Positions 41,368-50,450 of a stretch of 64,000 nucleotides of DNA are shown piece by piece; within the stretch, counting starts at the first letter, position 1, and every line of letters starts with the position of its first letter. A program made the position numbers and the translations under genes. Origin of the DNA: Streptomyces caeruleatus (GTDB lineage: Bacteria > Actinomycetota > Actinomycetes > Streptomycetales > Streptomycetaceae); contig NZ_KQ948932.1 in the NCBI RefSeq assembly GCF_001514235.1, forward strand, positions 81,187 through 145,186, read 5' to 3'. The notes beneath the pieces are model-generated. The model saw only the letters and a program-made list of their open reading frames with translations. It was not told the origin of the DNA and ran no database searches.

Positions 41368-43686
41368 TCAGCCCGCTTCCGACACCACGGCCTCACACCG
41401 GAGCCGCCGTTCGGTCCCCAACTCCCGTACCGGCCCGGTGAGTTCCAGTCGCGCCGTGTGCCGGACCTCCGCGCTGGACGCCGCCAACCGCAGCTCCAGC
41501 ACCCCCGGTTCGACCACCCTGCGCCCCGCGCGGTCGCTGAACGACGACAGGTCGGCGTGGAAGCGGAAGGTGATCCGCATCGCCTCGCCCGGGGCCAGTT
41601 CCACGCGCTGGTAGCCGATCAGCCGGACGTCCGGCCGGGTCACGGAGGCCACCGGGTCGTGGAGATACAGCTGGACCACCTCCGCCCCGGCGCGGTCGCC
41701 GCTGTTGCGGACGGTGAGGGAGAGGTCGTATGTGCCGTCCGTGGTGATCCGCGAGGCCGTTCCCCGGAAGTCGTCCCAGGTGAAGTCGGTGTAGGTCCGC
41801 CCGTGTCCGAACGCGTACAGCGGCGTCGGATCCAGGTTGCTGACCTCGCCCGCGAGGCCCAGCGGCGGCTGGAGATACGTCCAGGGCTGGCCTCCCGGCA
41901 CCCGAGGCACGCTCACCGGCAGCCGCCCCGACGGGTTCACCCGGCCTGACAGCACCCCCGCCACCGCCGGCCCGCCCTCCTCGCCGGGGAAGTAGGCCTG
42001 GACGACCGCCGCCAGCCGGCCCTGCCAGCGGCCCAGCGCGTACGGGCGGCCGGTGAGCAGGACCAGGACGACCGGGACGCCGGTCGCCACCAGGGCGTCC
42101 AGCAGATCGGCCTGTACGCCCGGCAGCCGCAGGTCCGTCACGTCGCAGCCCTCACCCGAGGTGCCCCGCCCGAACAGCCCGGCGCGGTCGCCCAGCACCG
42201 CCAGGCACACGTCCGCCTCCGACGCCCGCGCCACCGCCTCCTCGAAGCCCGCCGTGTCCGGGTCCACGACCCCGCAGCCCTCCGCGAACGTCACCTTGGC
42301 GTCGGGGAGTTCGGCGCGCAGTGCCTCCAGGACCGTCGGGATCTCGATGCCCATCGGCACCTCGGGGTGGTGCGTGAGGACGTGGGAGGGGAAGGAGTAG
42401 CAGCCCAGCATCGCCAGGGCGTCGGCCGCGCGGGGTCCGACGACCGCGACGCGGGCGTCCGGCGGCAGCGGCAGCACGCCGTCCGGGTTGTCCAGCAGCA
42501 CCACCGACTCCTCGGCCACGCGCCGGGCCAGCGCCCGGTTCGCGGGGGAGTCCAGGTCGATGCGGGACGCCTTCGGCTCCGGGGCCCAGTCCTCGTCCAG
42601 GAGGCCCAGCTCGCACTTCTGGAGCAGGACCCGACGCGCCGCCCGGTCCACCAGTTCCTCGGGTACGTCCCCCGCCCGTACCGCGTCCGCCAGCGGCTTC
42701 CCGTAGCACTTCACCGTCGGCAGCTCCACGTCGACGCCGGCCGTCAGCGCCACGTGCGCCGCCTCGCCCGGGCCGCCCGCCACCCGGTGCAGCGTCTGGA
42801 GGAAGCCGATGCCGAAGTAGTCGGCGACCACCGTGCCCGTGAAGCCCCACCGCTCCCGCAGGAGCTCCGTCAGCAGCCCCGGGTCCGCCGACGCCGGCAC
42901 CCCGTCCGTCTCGTTGTACGCCGCCATCACCGACCGCGCCCCGCCCTCGCGCAGCGCCATCTCGAACGGGGGGAGGGTCACGTCCGCGAGCTCCCGGACG
43001 CCCGCCCGCACCGGCGCGAGATTGCGGGCGCCCGCCGAGGACGCGTACCCGGCGAAGTGCTTCAACGTCGCGACCACCCCGGCCGACTCCAGGCCCCGCA
43101 CGTACGCCGTGCCGATCGTGCCGACCAGGTACGGGTCCTCGCCGACGGTCTCCTCGACCCGGCCCCAGCGCGGATCGCGTACGACGTCCAGGACCGGCGC
43201 CAGACCCTGGTGGACGCCCACCGAGCGCAGGTCCTCGCCGATGCGGCGGGCCATCTCCTCGACGAGCGGGGGGTCGAAGGTGGCCCCCCACGCCAGCGGG
43301 ACCGGATAGGCGGTGGCCTGCCAGGCCGTGAACCCCGCCAGGCACTCCTCGTGGGCGACGGCCGGGATGCCGAAGCGGCCCGCGGCGGCGATCCGGCGCT
43401 GGGCGCGGGCCAGCGCCTGCGCGCCCAGCGCCGGGTCCACGGGGGCGGTGCCGAAGGAGCGGGTGAGCTGGCCGAGGCCGTGGGTGATCAGCTCGTCCCA
43501 TTCGTCGTCGGAGCGGTCGGCGGTCATGTCGTGCTGGTGCGGGGCGACGCCCTCGCCGTCCGTGGCGGCGCCCACCCACACGCCGTACAGCTGGGCGGTC
43601 TTCTCCTGGAGGGTCATCCGGGAGAGGAGGTCGTCGACGCGGGCGGCGGCGGGCAGGGCGGGGTCGCGCCAGGGGGCGGTGGTCAT
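41368..43686 (-). CDS. GH3 family beta-glucosidase/beta-xylosidase
   Basis: 772 residues from ATG 43686 with AGGAG five bases ahead; nine more in-frame codons exist upstream. The N-terminal barrel shows LLSRMTLQEKTAQLYGVWVG, LKHFAGYASSAG and AAYNETDGVPASADPGLL, with the nucleophile Asp in GFTGTVVADYFGIGF. A GH3 C-terminal domain and a fibronectin-III-like domain (VRNSGDRAGAEVVQLYLHDP) complete it. No signal peptide, so it should cleave imported oligosaccharides in the cytoplasm. It is divergent from a LacI regulator and near a xylanase, which favours xylo-oligosaccharide or beta-glucoside use. Confidence 0.93.
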   Translation of the reverse strand: MTTAPWRDPALPAAARVDDLLSRMTLQEKTAQLYGVWVGAATDGEGVAPHQHDMTADRSDDEWDELITHGLGQLTRSFGTAPVDPALGAQALARAQRRIAAAGRFGIPAVAHEECLAGFTAWQATAYPVPLAWGATFDPPLVEEMARRIGEDLRSVGVHQGLAPVLDVVRDPRWGRVEETVGEDPYLVGTIGTAYVRGLESAGVVATLKHFAGYASSAGARNLAPVRAGVRELADVTLPPFEMALREGGARSVMAAYNETDGVPASADPGLLTELLRERWGFTGTVVADYFGIGFLQTLHRVAGGPGEAAHVALTAGVDVELPTVKCYGKPLADAVRAGDVPEELVDRAARRVLLQKCELGLLDEDWAPEPKASRIDLDSPANRALARRVAEESVVLLDNPDGVLPLPPDARVAVVGPRAADALAMLGCYSFPSHVLTHHPEVPMGIEIPTVLEALRAELPDAKVTFAEGCGVVDPDTAGFEEAVARASEADVCLAVLGDRAGLFGRGTSGEGCDVTDLRLPGVQADLLDALVATGVPVVLVLLTGRPYALGRWQGRLAAVVQAYFPGEEGGPAVAGVLSGRVNPSGRLPVSVPRVPGGQPWTYLQPPLGLAGEVSNLDPTPLYAFGHGRTYTDFTWDDFRGTASRITTDGTYDLSLTVRNSGDRAGAEVVQLYLHDPVASVTRPDVRLIGYQRVELAPGEAMRITFRFHADLSSFSDRAGRRVVEPGVLELRLAASSAEVRHTARLELTGPVRELGTERRLRCEAVVSEAG

Positions 43687-43716
43687 GAAACTCCTGTCGG
43701 GGCGATGGCCCACTCG

Positions 43717-43748
43717 CGAATGTTTCGTTGTTCACCTCGAATGTTCCG
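43717..43748. promoter_or_regulatory. two LacI-type operator-like sites ahead of the GH3 gene
   Basis: CGAATGTTTCG (43717-43727) and CGAATGTTCCG (43738-43748) begin 21 bases apart, two helical turns. The first matches the xylanase-operator form CGAAACTTTCG at 9 of 11 bases. They lie between the GH3 gene and the lacI-type gene and could bind that regulator. Confidence 0.5.
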
Positions 43749-43808
43749 GGAACCTAGGCGCGGTGAGAAGGGTTCGTCAAGAGGTCGTGCAGGGATACGA
43801 TCGCCGCC

Positions 43809-44894
43809 ATGACACCCTCGGAGCCCGCCGAAACCCGGACGACAACGCGTGAAACCCGGACGACATCACCGTCCTCCGGCCGGTCCACGCAGACAGCGAC
43901 GCTCGCCGAGATCGCCCGCGAGGCCGGCGTCTCCGCGCCGACTGTTTCGAAGGTCCTCAACGGACGAGCCGACGTCGCCCCGGCCACCCGCAGCCGGGTC
44001 GAGGAACTGCTGCGCGCCCACGGCTACCGCCGACGACGGGCCGAGGCCAGCCGCTCCCCCCTCATCGACCTGGTCTTCCACGAGCTGGAGAGCGCCTGGG
44101 CGATGGAGGTCATCCGGGGCGTGGAGAACGTCGCCCGGGACGCCGGGCTGAGTGTCGTGCTCAGCGAGAGCGCCGGGCGGCTGACCCCGGGGCGCACCTG
44201 GGCCGACCAGGTCGCCGCGCGCCGCCCGCACGGCGTGATCCTCGTGCTGTCCGGCCTCGACGAGTCCCAGCGCGCCCTGCTGACCAGCCGGTCCATCCCG
44301 TTCGTGGTGATGGACCCGGCGGGCGACCCGGGCGCCGACGTGCCGTCCATCGGGGCGACGAACTGGCAGGGCGGACTCGCCGCCACCCGGCACCTGGTCG
44401 ACCTCGGGCACCGCAGGATCGGCGCGATCACCGGGCCGTCCCGGATGATGTGCAGCCGCGCCCGCATCGACGGCTACCGCGCCGCCCTGGAGACGGCCGG
44501 ACTCCCGGTCGACCCCGACCTGATCCGGCCCGGCGACTTCCACCACGAGACCGGCTACCGGCAGGGCCTGGAGCTGCTGCGCCGCCCGGACCGGCCGACC
44601 GCCGTCTTCGCCGGGAACGACCTCCAGGCGCTCGGGCTGTACGAGGCCGCGCGCGAGCTGGGGCTGCGGATCCCGGAGGACCTCAGCGTGGTCGGCTTCG
44701 ACGATCTGCCGATCGCGCGCTGGGTGGGGCCGCCGCTGACGACCGTCCGGCAGCCGCTGACGGAGATGGCGGAGGCCGCGGCGAAGCTGGTCCTCGACCT
44801 GGCACGGGAGGCGGGGACACCGGCGGCCACGCGGGTGGAGCTGGCGACCAGCCTGGTCGTGCGCAGCAGTACGGGGGCGCCTCCGGCGGTTTAG
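43809..44894 (+). CDS. LacI-family transcriptional regulator
   Basis: 361 residues from ATG. After a Thr/Arg-rich leader of about 33 residues, the helix-turn-helix is TLAEIAREAGVSAPTVSKVL (hinge helix region APATRSRVEELLRAHGY). The periplasmic-binding-type sugar domain contains LVFHELESAWAMEVIRGVEN, GATNWQGGLAATRHLVDLGH, GNDLQALGLYEAARELGLRI and VVGFDDLPIARWVGPPLTT. It is divergent from the GH3 gene and just upstream of a xylanase, so repression of both and relief by xylo-oligosaccharides is the natural inference. Confidence 0.93.
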   Translation: MTPSEPAETRTTTRETRTTSPSSGRSTQTATLAEIAREAGVSAPTVSKVLNGRADVAPATRSRVEELLRAHGYRRRRAEASRSPLIDLVFHELESAWAMEVIRGVENVARDAGLSVVLSESAGRLTPGRTWADQVAARRPHGVILVLSGLDESQRALLTSRSIPFVVMDPAGDPGADVPSIGATNWQGGLAATRHLVDLGHRRIGAITGPSRMMCSRARIDGYRAALETAGLPVDPDLIRPGDFHHETGYRQGLELLRRPDRPTAVFAGNDLQALGLYEAARELGLRIPEDLSVVGFDDLPIARWVGPPLTTVRQPLTEMAEAAAKLVLDLAREAGTPAATRVELATSLVVRSSTGAPPAV

Positions 44895-44969
44895 CAGGAG
44901 AAGCCTGTTGCTGTATTGACGGGTGTTTCGTGGCGCCCCACACTGCACCGAAGCCAGTCGGTTGTTCGA

Positions 44970-44982
44970 CCGAAACTTTCGG
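44970..44982. promoter_or_regulatory. xylanase operator palindrome
   Basis: CCGAAACTTTCGG is a perfect palindrome around one C and contains CGAAACTTTCG, a site known from Streptomyces xylanase and beta-xylosidase promoters bound by LacI-type regulators such as BxlR. It ends 11 bases before the xylanase start codon, so it overlaps the leader. Confidence 0.7.
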
Positions 44983-44993
44983 AGGCACCCGCA

Positions 44994-46376
44994 ATGAGAT
45001 CTCTGAGAACCACTCTGAGAACCACTCTGAGAACAGGCTTACCCCTCGGGGCACTTCTCACCGGCGTCGCGACGATCGGGGCCCTTCTGCTCACGGCGCC
45101 CGCGGCGCACGCCGCCGAGACACCGCTGCGCGACTTGGCCGCCGCCAAGGGCAAGGTCATCGGCACCGCCGTCACCGGCTCCAAGCTCACCGGCACCTAC
45201 GGCGACATCGCGGGCAGCGAGTTCAACGCGCTGACCCCCGGCAACGCCATGAAGTGGGGCTCGGTCGAGCCGACGCGCGGCTCCTTCAACTGGGCCGAGG
45301 CCGACCAGATCGTCGACTTCGCCGAGGCGCACGGCCAGCAGGTGCGCGGCCACACCCTGGTCTGGCACAGCCAGAACCCGAGCTGGCTGACGAACGGCAG
45401 CTGGACGTCCGCCGAGCTGAGCCAGTTGATGAACGACCACATCGCGCTGGAGGTCGGCCGCTACAAGGGCCGGCTGGCCACCTGGGACGTGGTGAACGAG
45501 GCCTTCAACGAGGACGGCACCTACCGCCAGACCCTCTGGTACAACGGCCTCGGCGCCGACTACATCGCCCAGGCCCTGACCGCGGCCCGCGCCGCCGACC
45601 CGAGCGCCAAGCTGTACATCAACGACTACAACGTCGAGGGCGTCAACGCGAAGAGCACGGCGCTGTACAACCTGGTCAAGTCCCTCAAGGAGCGCGGCGT
45701 CCCGATCGACGGCGTCGGACTCCAGGCCCATCTGATCCTCGGCCAGGTGCCGTCGACCATGCAGCAGAACATCCAGCGGTTCGCCGATCTCGGCGTCGAC
45801 GTGGCGATCACCGAGCTGGACATCCGTATGCAACTGCCCTCGGACAGCGCCAAGCTGACCCAGCAGGCCGCCGACTACAAGGCCGTCATGAACGCCTGCC
45901 TCGCCGTGTCCCGGTGCGTCGGCGCCACGGTGTGGGGCTTCACCGACTCCGACTCCTGGGTCCCGTCCACCTTCCCCGGGCAGGGCGCGGCGACGCCGTA
46001 CGACGAGAACTACGCGCCGAAACCGGCCTACCACGCCATCGCCGAGTCGCTGGGCGGCGGCACGACCACCCCGCCGCCCACGGACGCGTGCACGGCCGCC
46101 TACAGCGTCACCAGCCAGTGGAACACCGGCTTCACCGGGCAGGTCCGGATCGCCTGCTCGGGGGCGGCGCTGTCGTCCTGGAAGGCGAGCTGGACCTTCG
46201 GCGCGGGCCAGCAGCTCACCCAGGCCTGGAACGCGAGTTGTACGCAGTCGGGGGCGACTGTCACCTGTTCCAACGCCTCGTACAACGGGACGGTTCCCGA
46301 CGGCGGTTCGGTCACCTTCGGCTTCAACGGGTCGTGGAGCGGGAGCAATCCGGTGCCGGCCGTGACGCTGGGCTGA
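44994..46376 (+). CDS. secreted endo-1,4-beta-xylanase, GH10 with CBM2
   Basis: 460 residues from ATG 44994. The signal peptide has a tandem LRTTLRTTLRT start and ends near APAAHA. The GH10 domain covers about residues 45-352, with acid/base Glu169 in TWDVVNEAFNE and nucleophile Glu274 in AITELDIRMQ. A Gly/Thr/Pro linker leads to a family 2 carbohydrate-binding module (about 364-460; CTAAYSVTSQWNTGFTGQVR, and CSNASYNGTVPDGGSVTFGF) with its terminal disulfide. It would degrade xylan outside the cell and provide substrate for the GH3 enzyme. Control by the palindrome at 44970 is likely. Confidence 0.96.
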   Translation: MRSLRTTLRTTLRTGLPLGALLTGVATIGALLLTAPAAHAAETPLRDLAAAKGKVIGTAVTGSKLTGTYGDIAGSEFNALTPGNAMKWGSVEPTRGSFNWAEADQIVDFAEAHGQQVRGHTLVWHSQNPSWLTNGSWTSAELSQLMNDHIALEVGRYKGRLATWDVVNEAFNEDGTYRQTLWYNGLGADYIAQALTAARAADPSAKLYINDYNVEGVNAKSTALYNLVKSLKERGVPIDGVGLQAHLILGQVPSTMQQNIQRFADLGVDVAITELDIRMQLPSDSAKLTQQAADYKAVMNACLAVSRCVGATVWGFTDSDSWVPSTFPGQGAATPYDENYAPKPAYHAIAESLGGGTTTPPPTDACTAAYSVTSQWNTGFTGQVRIACSGAALSSWKASWTFGAGQQLTQAWNASCTQSGATVTCSNASYNGTVPDGGSVTFGFNGSWSGSNPVPAVTLG

Positions 46377-46389
46377 GGCAGAGCAGACA

Positions 46390-46427
46390 GGACGGGGAAA
46401 TCTGAGAATTTCCGAAGAAATCCGTCC
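46390..46427 (+). terminator. hairpin after the xylanase gene
   Basis: GGACGG (46390-46395) with CCGTCC (46422-46427) and an inner GGAAAT-CTGAGA-ATTTCC (46396-46413) form a two-part stem. No strong T-run follows, so it is a probable but not certain terminator. Confidence 0.55.
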
Positions 46428-46470
46428 CTGGCGTCCCGGCCCGTAATAATTCGGACGTACGTTCCTGCCT

Positions 46471-47334
46471 GTGACGGGACTTGGGGCGAACGGGCGGGAC
46501 GCGAACGGGGACGACGGCAGACATACGGGCCGGCGGTCGAGGGTGCTGAAGACCGCCGGCCTCCTCCTCGCGGGCACCCTGCTGCTGGGCGTGGGCACGG
46601 CCGGCTGGGCCTACTGGCACCTGAACGACAACATCAAGAGCGTCGACATCAACAGCGCCCTCGGCGACAACCGCCCACCCCACGCAATGACGACACCGTC
46701 CCCCTCCGCCTCGGCGTCTGCCCTGCCCACCGGATCCCTGAACATCCTGGTCCTGGGCTCGGACTCGCGCACCGGCGCCGAGAACCAGGAACTCGGCAGC
46801 GGCAGCGGCAGCGGCAGCGGCGGCGGTGCCCGCTCGGACACGGCGATGGTGGTCCACGTCGACGCCGGCCGCACGGCGGCGACGGTCGTCAGCATCCCCC
46901 GCGACACCCTGGTCACCCGCCCCTCCTGCCCGCTCCCCTCGGGCGGCACGACGCGGGAGGCGTACAACACCATGTTCAACAGCGCGTACGCCGTCGGCGG
47001 CCCCGTCTGCGCGGTGAAGACGGTCGAGTCGCTCACCGGCGTCCGCATGGACCACTACCTGGAGATCGACTTCTCGGGCTTCGCGAAGCTGGTGGACGCG
47101 CTGGGCGGCGTCACGGTCACCACGGACGAGGACATCGACGACGAGGACAGCCACCTGACCCTCGCGGCGGGCACCCACCACCTGGACGGCGAGCAGGCCC
47201 TGGCCCTCGCCCGCACCCGGCACGGCATAGGCGACGGCAGCGACCTGGGCCGCATAGGCCTCCAGCAGAACCTGCTGAAGGCCCTCCTGGCGCGGGAGCC
47301 GGAGGCGGGGGAGCTGTGGGAGTCGTTGCGGTGA
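46471..47334 (+). CDS. short LytR-CpsA-Psr (LCP) family protein
   Basis: 287 residues starting from GTG. A cytoplasmic Arg-rich start and a transmembrane helix (AGLLLAGTLLLGVGTAGWAY type) precede the LCP domain: LNILVLGSDSRTGAENQELG, RSDTAMVVHVDAGRTAATVV with SIPRDT, MDHYLEIDFSGFAKLVDALG, and ALARTRHGIGDGSDLGRIGL. LCP enzymes transfer lipid-linked polymers to peptidoglycan. It stops about ten residues after the RxxQQ helix; many family members continue for another 80-150 residues, so it may be C-terminally shortened. A Ser/Gly run (GSGSGSGSGGG) interrupts the domain. Confidence 0.85.
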   Translation: MTGLGANGRDANGDDGRHTGRRSRVLKTAGLLLAGTLLLGVGTAGWAYWHLNDNIKSVDINSALGDNRPPHAMTTPSPSASASALPTGSLNILVLGSDSRTGAENQELGSGSGSGSGGGARSDTAMVVHVDAGRTAATVVSIPRDTLVTRPSCPLPSGGTTREAYNTMFNSAYAVGGPVCAVKTVESLTGVRMDHYLEIDFSGFAKLVDALGGVTVTTDEDIDDEDSHLTLAAGTHHLDGEQALALARTRHGIGDGSDLGRIGLQQNLLKALLAREPEAGELWESLR

Positions 47335-47445
47335 GAGAAAAAGATCTTCGAGGAAATCCCGGGCGGCGTGTCGATCCGGGGGTCTCCCGTTCGACGCAGG
47401 GGTGAGAGGCCGGGAAGGACCCGGTCGCCGACCCGAGGAGTCACC

Positions 47446-47799
47446 ATGCCGCGCTACCTCTCCATGATCCGTGTCGACGAGTCGGCCGCCGCCGAGGGCC
47501 CCAGCGACGAGCTGATGCAGCGGATGGGCGAGCTGATCGAGGAGATGACCAAGGCGGGCGTCCTGCTGGACACCGCCGGACTGACCCCGACCGCCCAGGG
47601 GAGCCGGGTGCACTACGAGGGCGGGCAGCTGTCCGTGACCGACGGCCCGTTCACCGAGGCCAAGGAGGTCGTCGGCGGTTACGCCATCTCGCAGTGCAAG
47701 GACATGGCCGAGGCGGTCGAGTGGACCAAGCGGTTCCTGAAGATCCACGAGGAGCACTGGACCCTGACCTGCGAGGTGCGGGAGATCGTGGAGGGCTGA
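47446..47799 (+). CDS. YCII-related DGPF domain protein (ECF42 partner)
   Basis: 117 residues from ATG 47446 with GAGGAG upstream. MPRYLSMIRVDESAAAEGPS, DGPFTEAKEVVGGYAI and CEVREIVEG mark the DGPF/YCII family. Genes of this family are typically beside ECF42 sigma factors, as here, 59 bases upstream of one. The molecular role of DGPF proteins is unclear; they are proposed partners or targets of the sigma factor. Confidence 0.9.
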   Translation: MPRYLSMIRVDESAAAEGPSDELMQRMGELIEEMTKAGVLLDTAGLTPTAQGSRVHYEGGQLSVTDGPFTEAKEVVGGYAISQCKDMAEAVEWTKRFLKIHEEHWTLTCEVREIVEG

Positions 47800-47858
47800 G
47801 CCGCCGCCGGCCTGATCTTCCTTGGCTGCACGGCCGTAGGGGTGTCTGATGGTGGACT

Positions 47859-49169
47859 GTGGAACCGCAGCCCCAGCCCACCGCAGACACCCACGGCACC
47901 GCGGACCCCGGCGTCCTCCGGCACGACACCACGGCGGCCGCCGTCGAGACCGTCTTCCGCATCGAGTCACCCCGCGTCATCGCCGCCGTCGCCCGCACCG
48001 TCCGCGACATCGGCATCGCCGAGGAGCTCGCGCAGGACGCGCTGGTCGCCGCGCTGGAGCAGTGGCCGCGCGACGGCATCCCCGACAATCCCGGCGCCTG
48101 GCTCATGGCCACCGCCAGGCACCGCGCCGTGGACCTGATCCGCCGCCGCGAGAACTACGCCCGCAAGCTGGCGGAGATCGGCCGCGACCTGGAGACGACG
48201 GCACCGCCCGAGGAGCCGTCCCACCCCGAGGACATCGACGACGACCTGCTCCGCCTGGTCTTCACCGCCTGCCACCCGGTGCTGTCACCTCAGGCCCGTA
48301 TCGCCCTCACCCTGCGTCTCCTCGGCGGCCTGACCACCCCGGAGATCGCCCGTGCCTTCCTGGTCCCGGAGCCGACCGTCGCCCAGCGCATCGTCCGCGC
48401 CAAGCGCACCCTCGCCACCAGGAACATCGCCTTCGAGGTCCCGTACGGCCCCGACCGCGAGGCCCGCCTCGGCTCCGTCCTCGACGTCATCTACCTGATC
48501 TTCAACGAGGGCTACGCCGCCACCGCGGGCGACGACTGGCTGCGCCCGGCCCTGTGCGAGGACGCGCTGCGCCTGGCCCGCGTGCTGTCGGGACTGATGC
48601 CGAAGGAGCCCGAGGTCCACGGACTGGCGTCCCTCCTCGAATTCCAGGCGTCCCGCACCGCGGCCCGTACCGGCCCGTCCGGCGAACCGGTCCTCCTCAA
48701 GGACCAGAACCGCCGCCGCTGGAACCGCATGCTCATCGCCCGCGGCATCACGGCCCTGTCCCGCGCGGACGCCACAGCCACCGGCGCCCCCGGCCCGTAC
48801 GCCCTCCAGGCAGCCATCGCCGCCTGCCACGCGCACGCGTACACGTACGAGGAGACCGACTGGAACAGCATCGCCACCCTCTACGGCCTGCTGGCCGCGC
48901 GGTCCCCTTCCCCTGTCGTCGAGTTGAACCGCGCGGTCGCCGTGTCCATGACGGACGGCCCGGAGCCCGCCCTGAGGATCATCGACACGATCGCCGCCGA
49001 ACCGGCCCTGCGGGAGTACCACCTGCTGCCGAGCGTGCGCGGCGACCTGCTGCTGCGCCTGGGCCGTACGGCGGAGGCGCGGGCCGAGTTCGAGCGGGCG
49101 GCGACGCTCACCCACAACGAGCGGGAGCGGGAGATGCTGTCGCGGCGGGCGGCGGCCGTCGTCGAGTGA
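47859..49169 (+). CDS. ECF42-type RNA polymerase sigma factor with TPR-like C-terminal extension
   Basis: 436 residues starting from GTG 47859. Sigma region 2 (ESPRVIAAVARTVRDIGIAE, NPGAWLMATARHRAVDLIRR) and region 4 (ARIALTLRLLGGLTTPEIAR, VPEPTVAQRIVRAKRTLA) occupy the first 200 residues. The remaining 230 (DVIYLIFNEGYAATAGDDWL, ELNRAVAVSMTDGPEPALRI, LGRTAEARAEFERAATLTHN) form the extension characteristic of ECF42, thought to replace an anti-sigma factor in control. It pairs with the DGPF gene upstream. It ends ten bases from the convergent methyltransferase gene. Confidence 0.93.
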   Translation: MEPQPQPTADTHGTADPGVLRHDTTAAAVETVFRIESPRVIAAVARTVRDIGIAEELAQDALVAALEQWPRDGIPDNPGAWLMATARHRAVDLIRRRENYARKLAEIGRDLETTAPPEEPSHPEDIDDDLLRLVFTACHPVLSPQARIALTLRLLGGLTTPEIARAFLVPEPTVAQRIVRAKRTLATRNIAFEVPYGPDREARLGSVLDVIYLIFNEGYAATAGDDWLRPALCEDALRLARVLSGLMPKEPEVHGLASLLEFQASRTAARTGPSGEPVLLKDQNRRRWNRMLIARGITALSRADATATGAPGPYALQAAIAACHAHAYTYEETDWNSIATLYGLLAARSPSPVVELNRAVAVSMTDGPEPALRIIDTIAAEPALREYHLLPSVRGDLLLRLGRTAEARAEFERAATLTHNEREREMLSRRAAAVVE

Positions 49170-49178
49170 GCCGTGCCG

Positions 49179-50360
49179 CTATGCCGGCCGCCCGACCAGC
49201 ATCGTCGGCGCCCCTGCCACCCGGGTCAGGAACACCGTCGCCGCGTGGGGCCCCTGCGGCTTGACCTTCTTCCGCAACTCCTCCGGCTCGACGGCCGACC
49301 CCCGCTTCTTCACGGTCAGGACCCCGACCTCGCGCTCCCGCAGCAGGGCCCGCAACTTCTTGACGTTGAAGGGGAGTTGGTCGGTGATCTCGTAGGCGGT
49401 GGCGTACGGCGTGTCGTGCGGTTCGTCGGCGGTGACGTAGGCGATGGTCGGGTCGATGAGCCCGCCGTTCAGGTCCTCGGCCACCTCGGCGACCAGATGG
49501 GCGCGGATGACGGCGCCGTCCGGCTCGTACAAGTACCGTCCGACGGGCCGGACTTCGGGGTCGGGCAGGCCGCGGGAGAGCAGTGAGCGCGGTCCCGGCA
49601 GCAGGGTGGCCCGTACCGCGCCGGGGGCGATGCCGGAGTCCGTGCCGAACCACAGCACCGCCTCCTTCACGTCCCCGCGGTCCGAGATCCACTCGGCCTC
49701 GGCGTCCTGCGGGACCGCCTCGTGCGGGATGCCGGGCGCGATCTTCAGCGCGGCGCACGGCGCCTTGCCGGCCGTCTCCACGGCCCAGGACAGCGGCGGC
49801 GAGTACGCCTCGGGATCGAAGATCCTCCCGCGGCCGCCGCGTCGGGCCGGATCGACGAACACGGCGTCGTAGCCGGCCGTTCCGACGCCCATGACGTCCG
49901 CCTCGCGCACCTCGACGAGGTCGGCGAGCCCCAGAGCCTCCGCGTTCGCCCGCGCCACCGCCGCCGTCACCGGATCCCGGTCCACCGCGAGCACCCGGAT
50001 CCCGGCCCGCGCCAACGCGATGGCGTCCCCGCCGATCCCGCAGCACAGGTCGGCGACCGAACCGACCCCCAGCGCCTTCATCCGCCCGGCCCGGTACGTC
50101 GCGACACTCGCCCGCGTCGACTGCTCGACCCCGTTCGGCGTGAAGAACATCCGCCCCGCGTCCGCCGCCCCGAACTTCGCCACCGCCCGCTGCCGCAGCC
50201 GCGCCTGCCCGAGCGCCGCCGACACCAGCTCGGCGGGGTGCTCGCGGCGCAGACGGGTGGCGACGGCGAGTTCGTCGGCGGGATCGGTGTCGCGTACGGC
50301 GTCGAGGAGGGCGCGGCCCTTGGGGGTGAGGAGCGCGGAGAAGGAAGCGAGGTCGTTCAC
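49179..50360 (-). CDS. class I SAM-dependent methyltransferase with THUMP-like C-terminal domain
   Basis: 393 residues starting from GTG. The N-terminal helical part is followed by FFTPNGVEQSTRASVATYRA, then the SAM motif VADLCCGIGGDAIALARAG with acidic end VLAVDRD, and motif IV AVFVDPARRGGRGRIFDPEA. The C-terminal THUMP-like region contains RPVGRYLYEPDGAVIRAHLV and FNVKKLRALLREREVGVLTV with VKKRG. Such proteins are presumed RNA methyltransferases. Substrate unassigned. Convergent with the ECF42 gene. Confidence 0.88.
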   Translation of the reverse strand: MNDLASFSALLTPKGRALLDAVRDTDPADELAVATRLRREHPAELVSAALGQARLRQRAVAKFGAADAGRMFFTPNGVEQSTRASVATYRAGRMKALGVGSVADLCCGIGGDAIALARAGIRVLAVDRDPVTAAVARANAEALGLADLVEVREADVMGVGTAGYDAVFVDPARRGGRGRIFDPEAYSPPLSWAVETAGKAPCAALKIAPGIPHEAVPQDAEAEWISDRGDVKEAVLWFGTDSGIAPGAVRATLLPGPRSLLSRGLPDPEVRPVGRYLYEPDGAVIRAHLVAEVAEDLNGGLIDPTIAYVTADEPHDTPYATAYEITDQLPFNVKKLRALLREREVGVLTVKKRGSAVEPEELRKKVKPQGPHAATVFLTRVAGAPTMLVGRPA

Positions 50361-50450
50361 CGGGCCATTGTCGGCCAGTCGGTGGATGGTCCGCGGCCGG
50401 CGGCGGTGTCGGCCGGGGTTCGGGGTGAGTGCCTGCGAAGATCCCGCACC

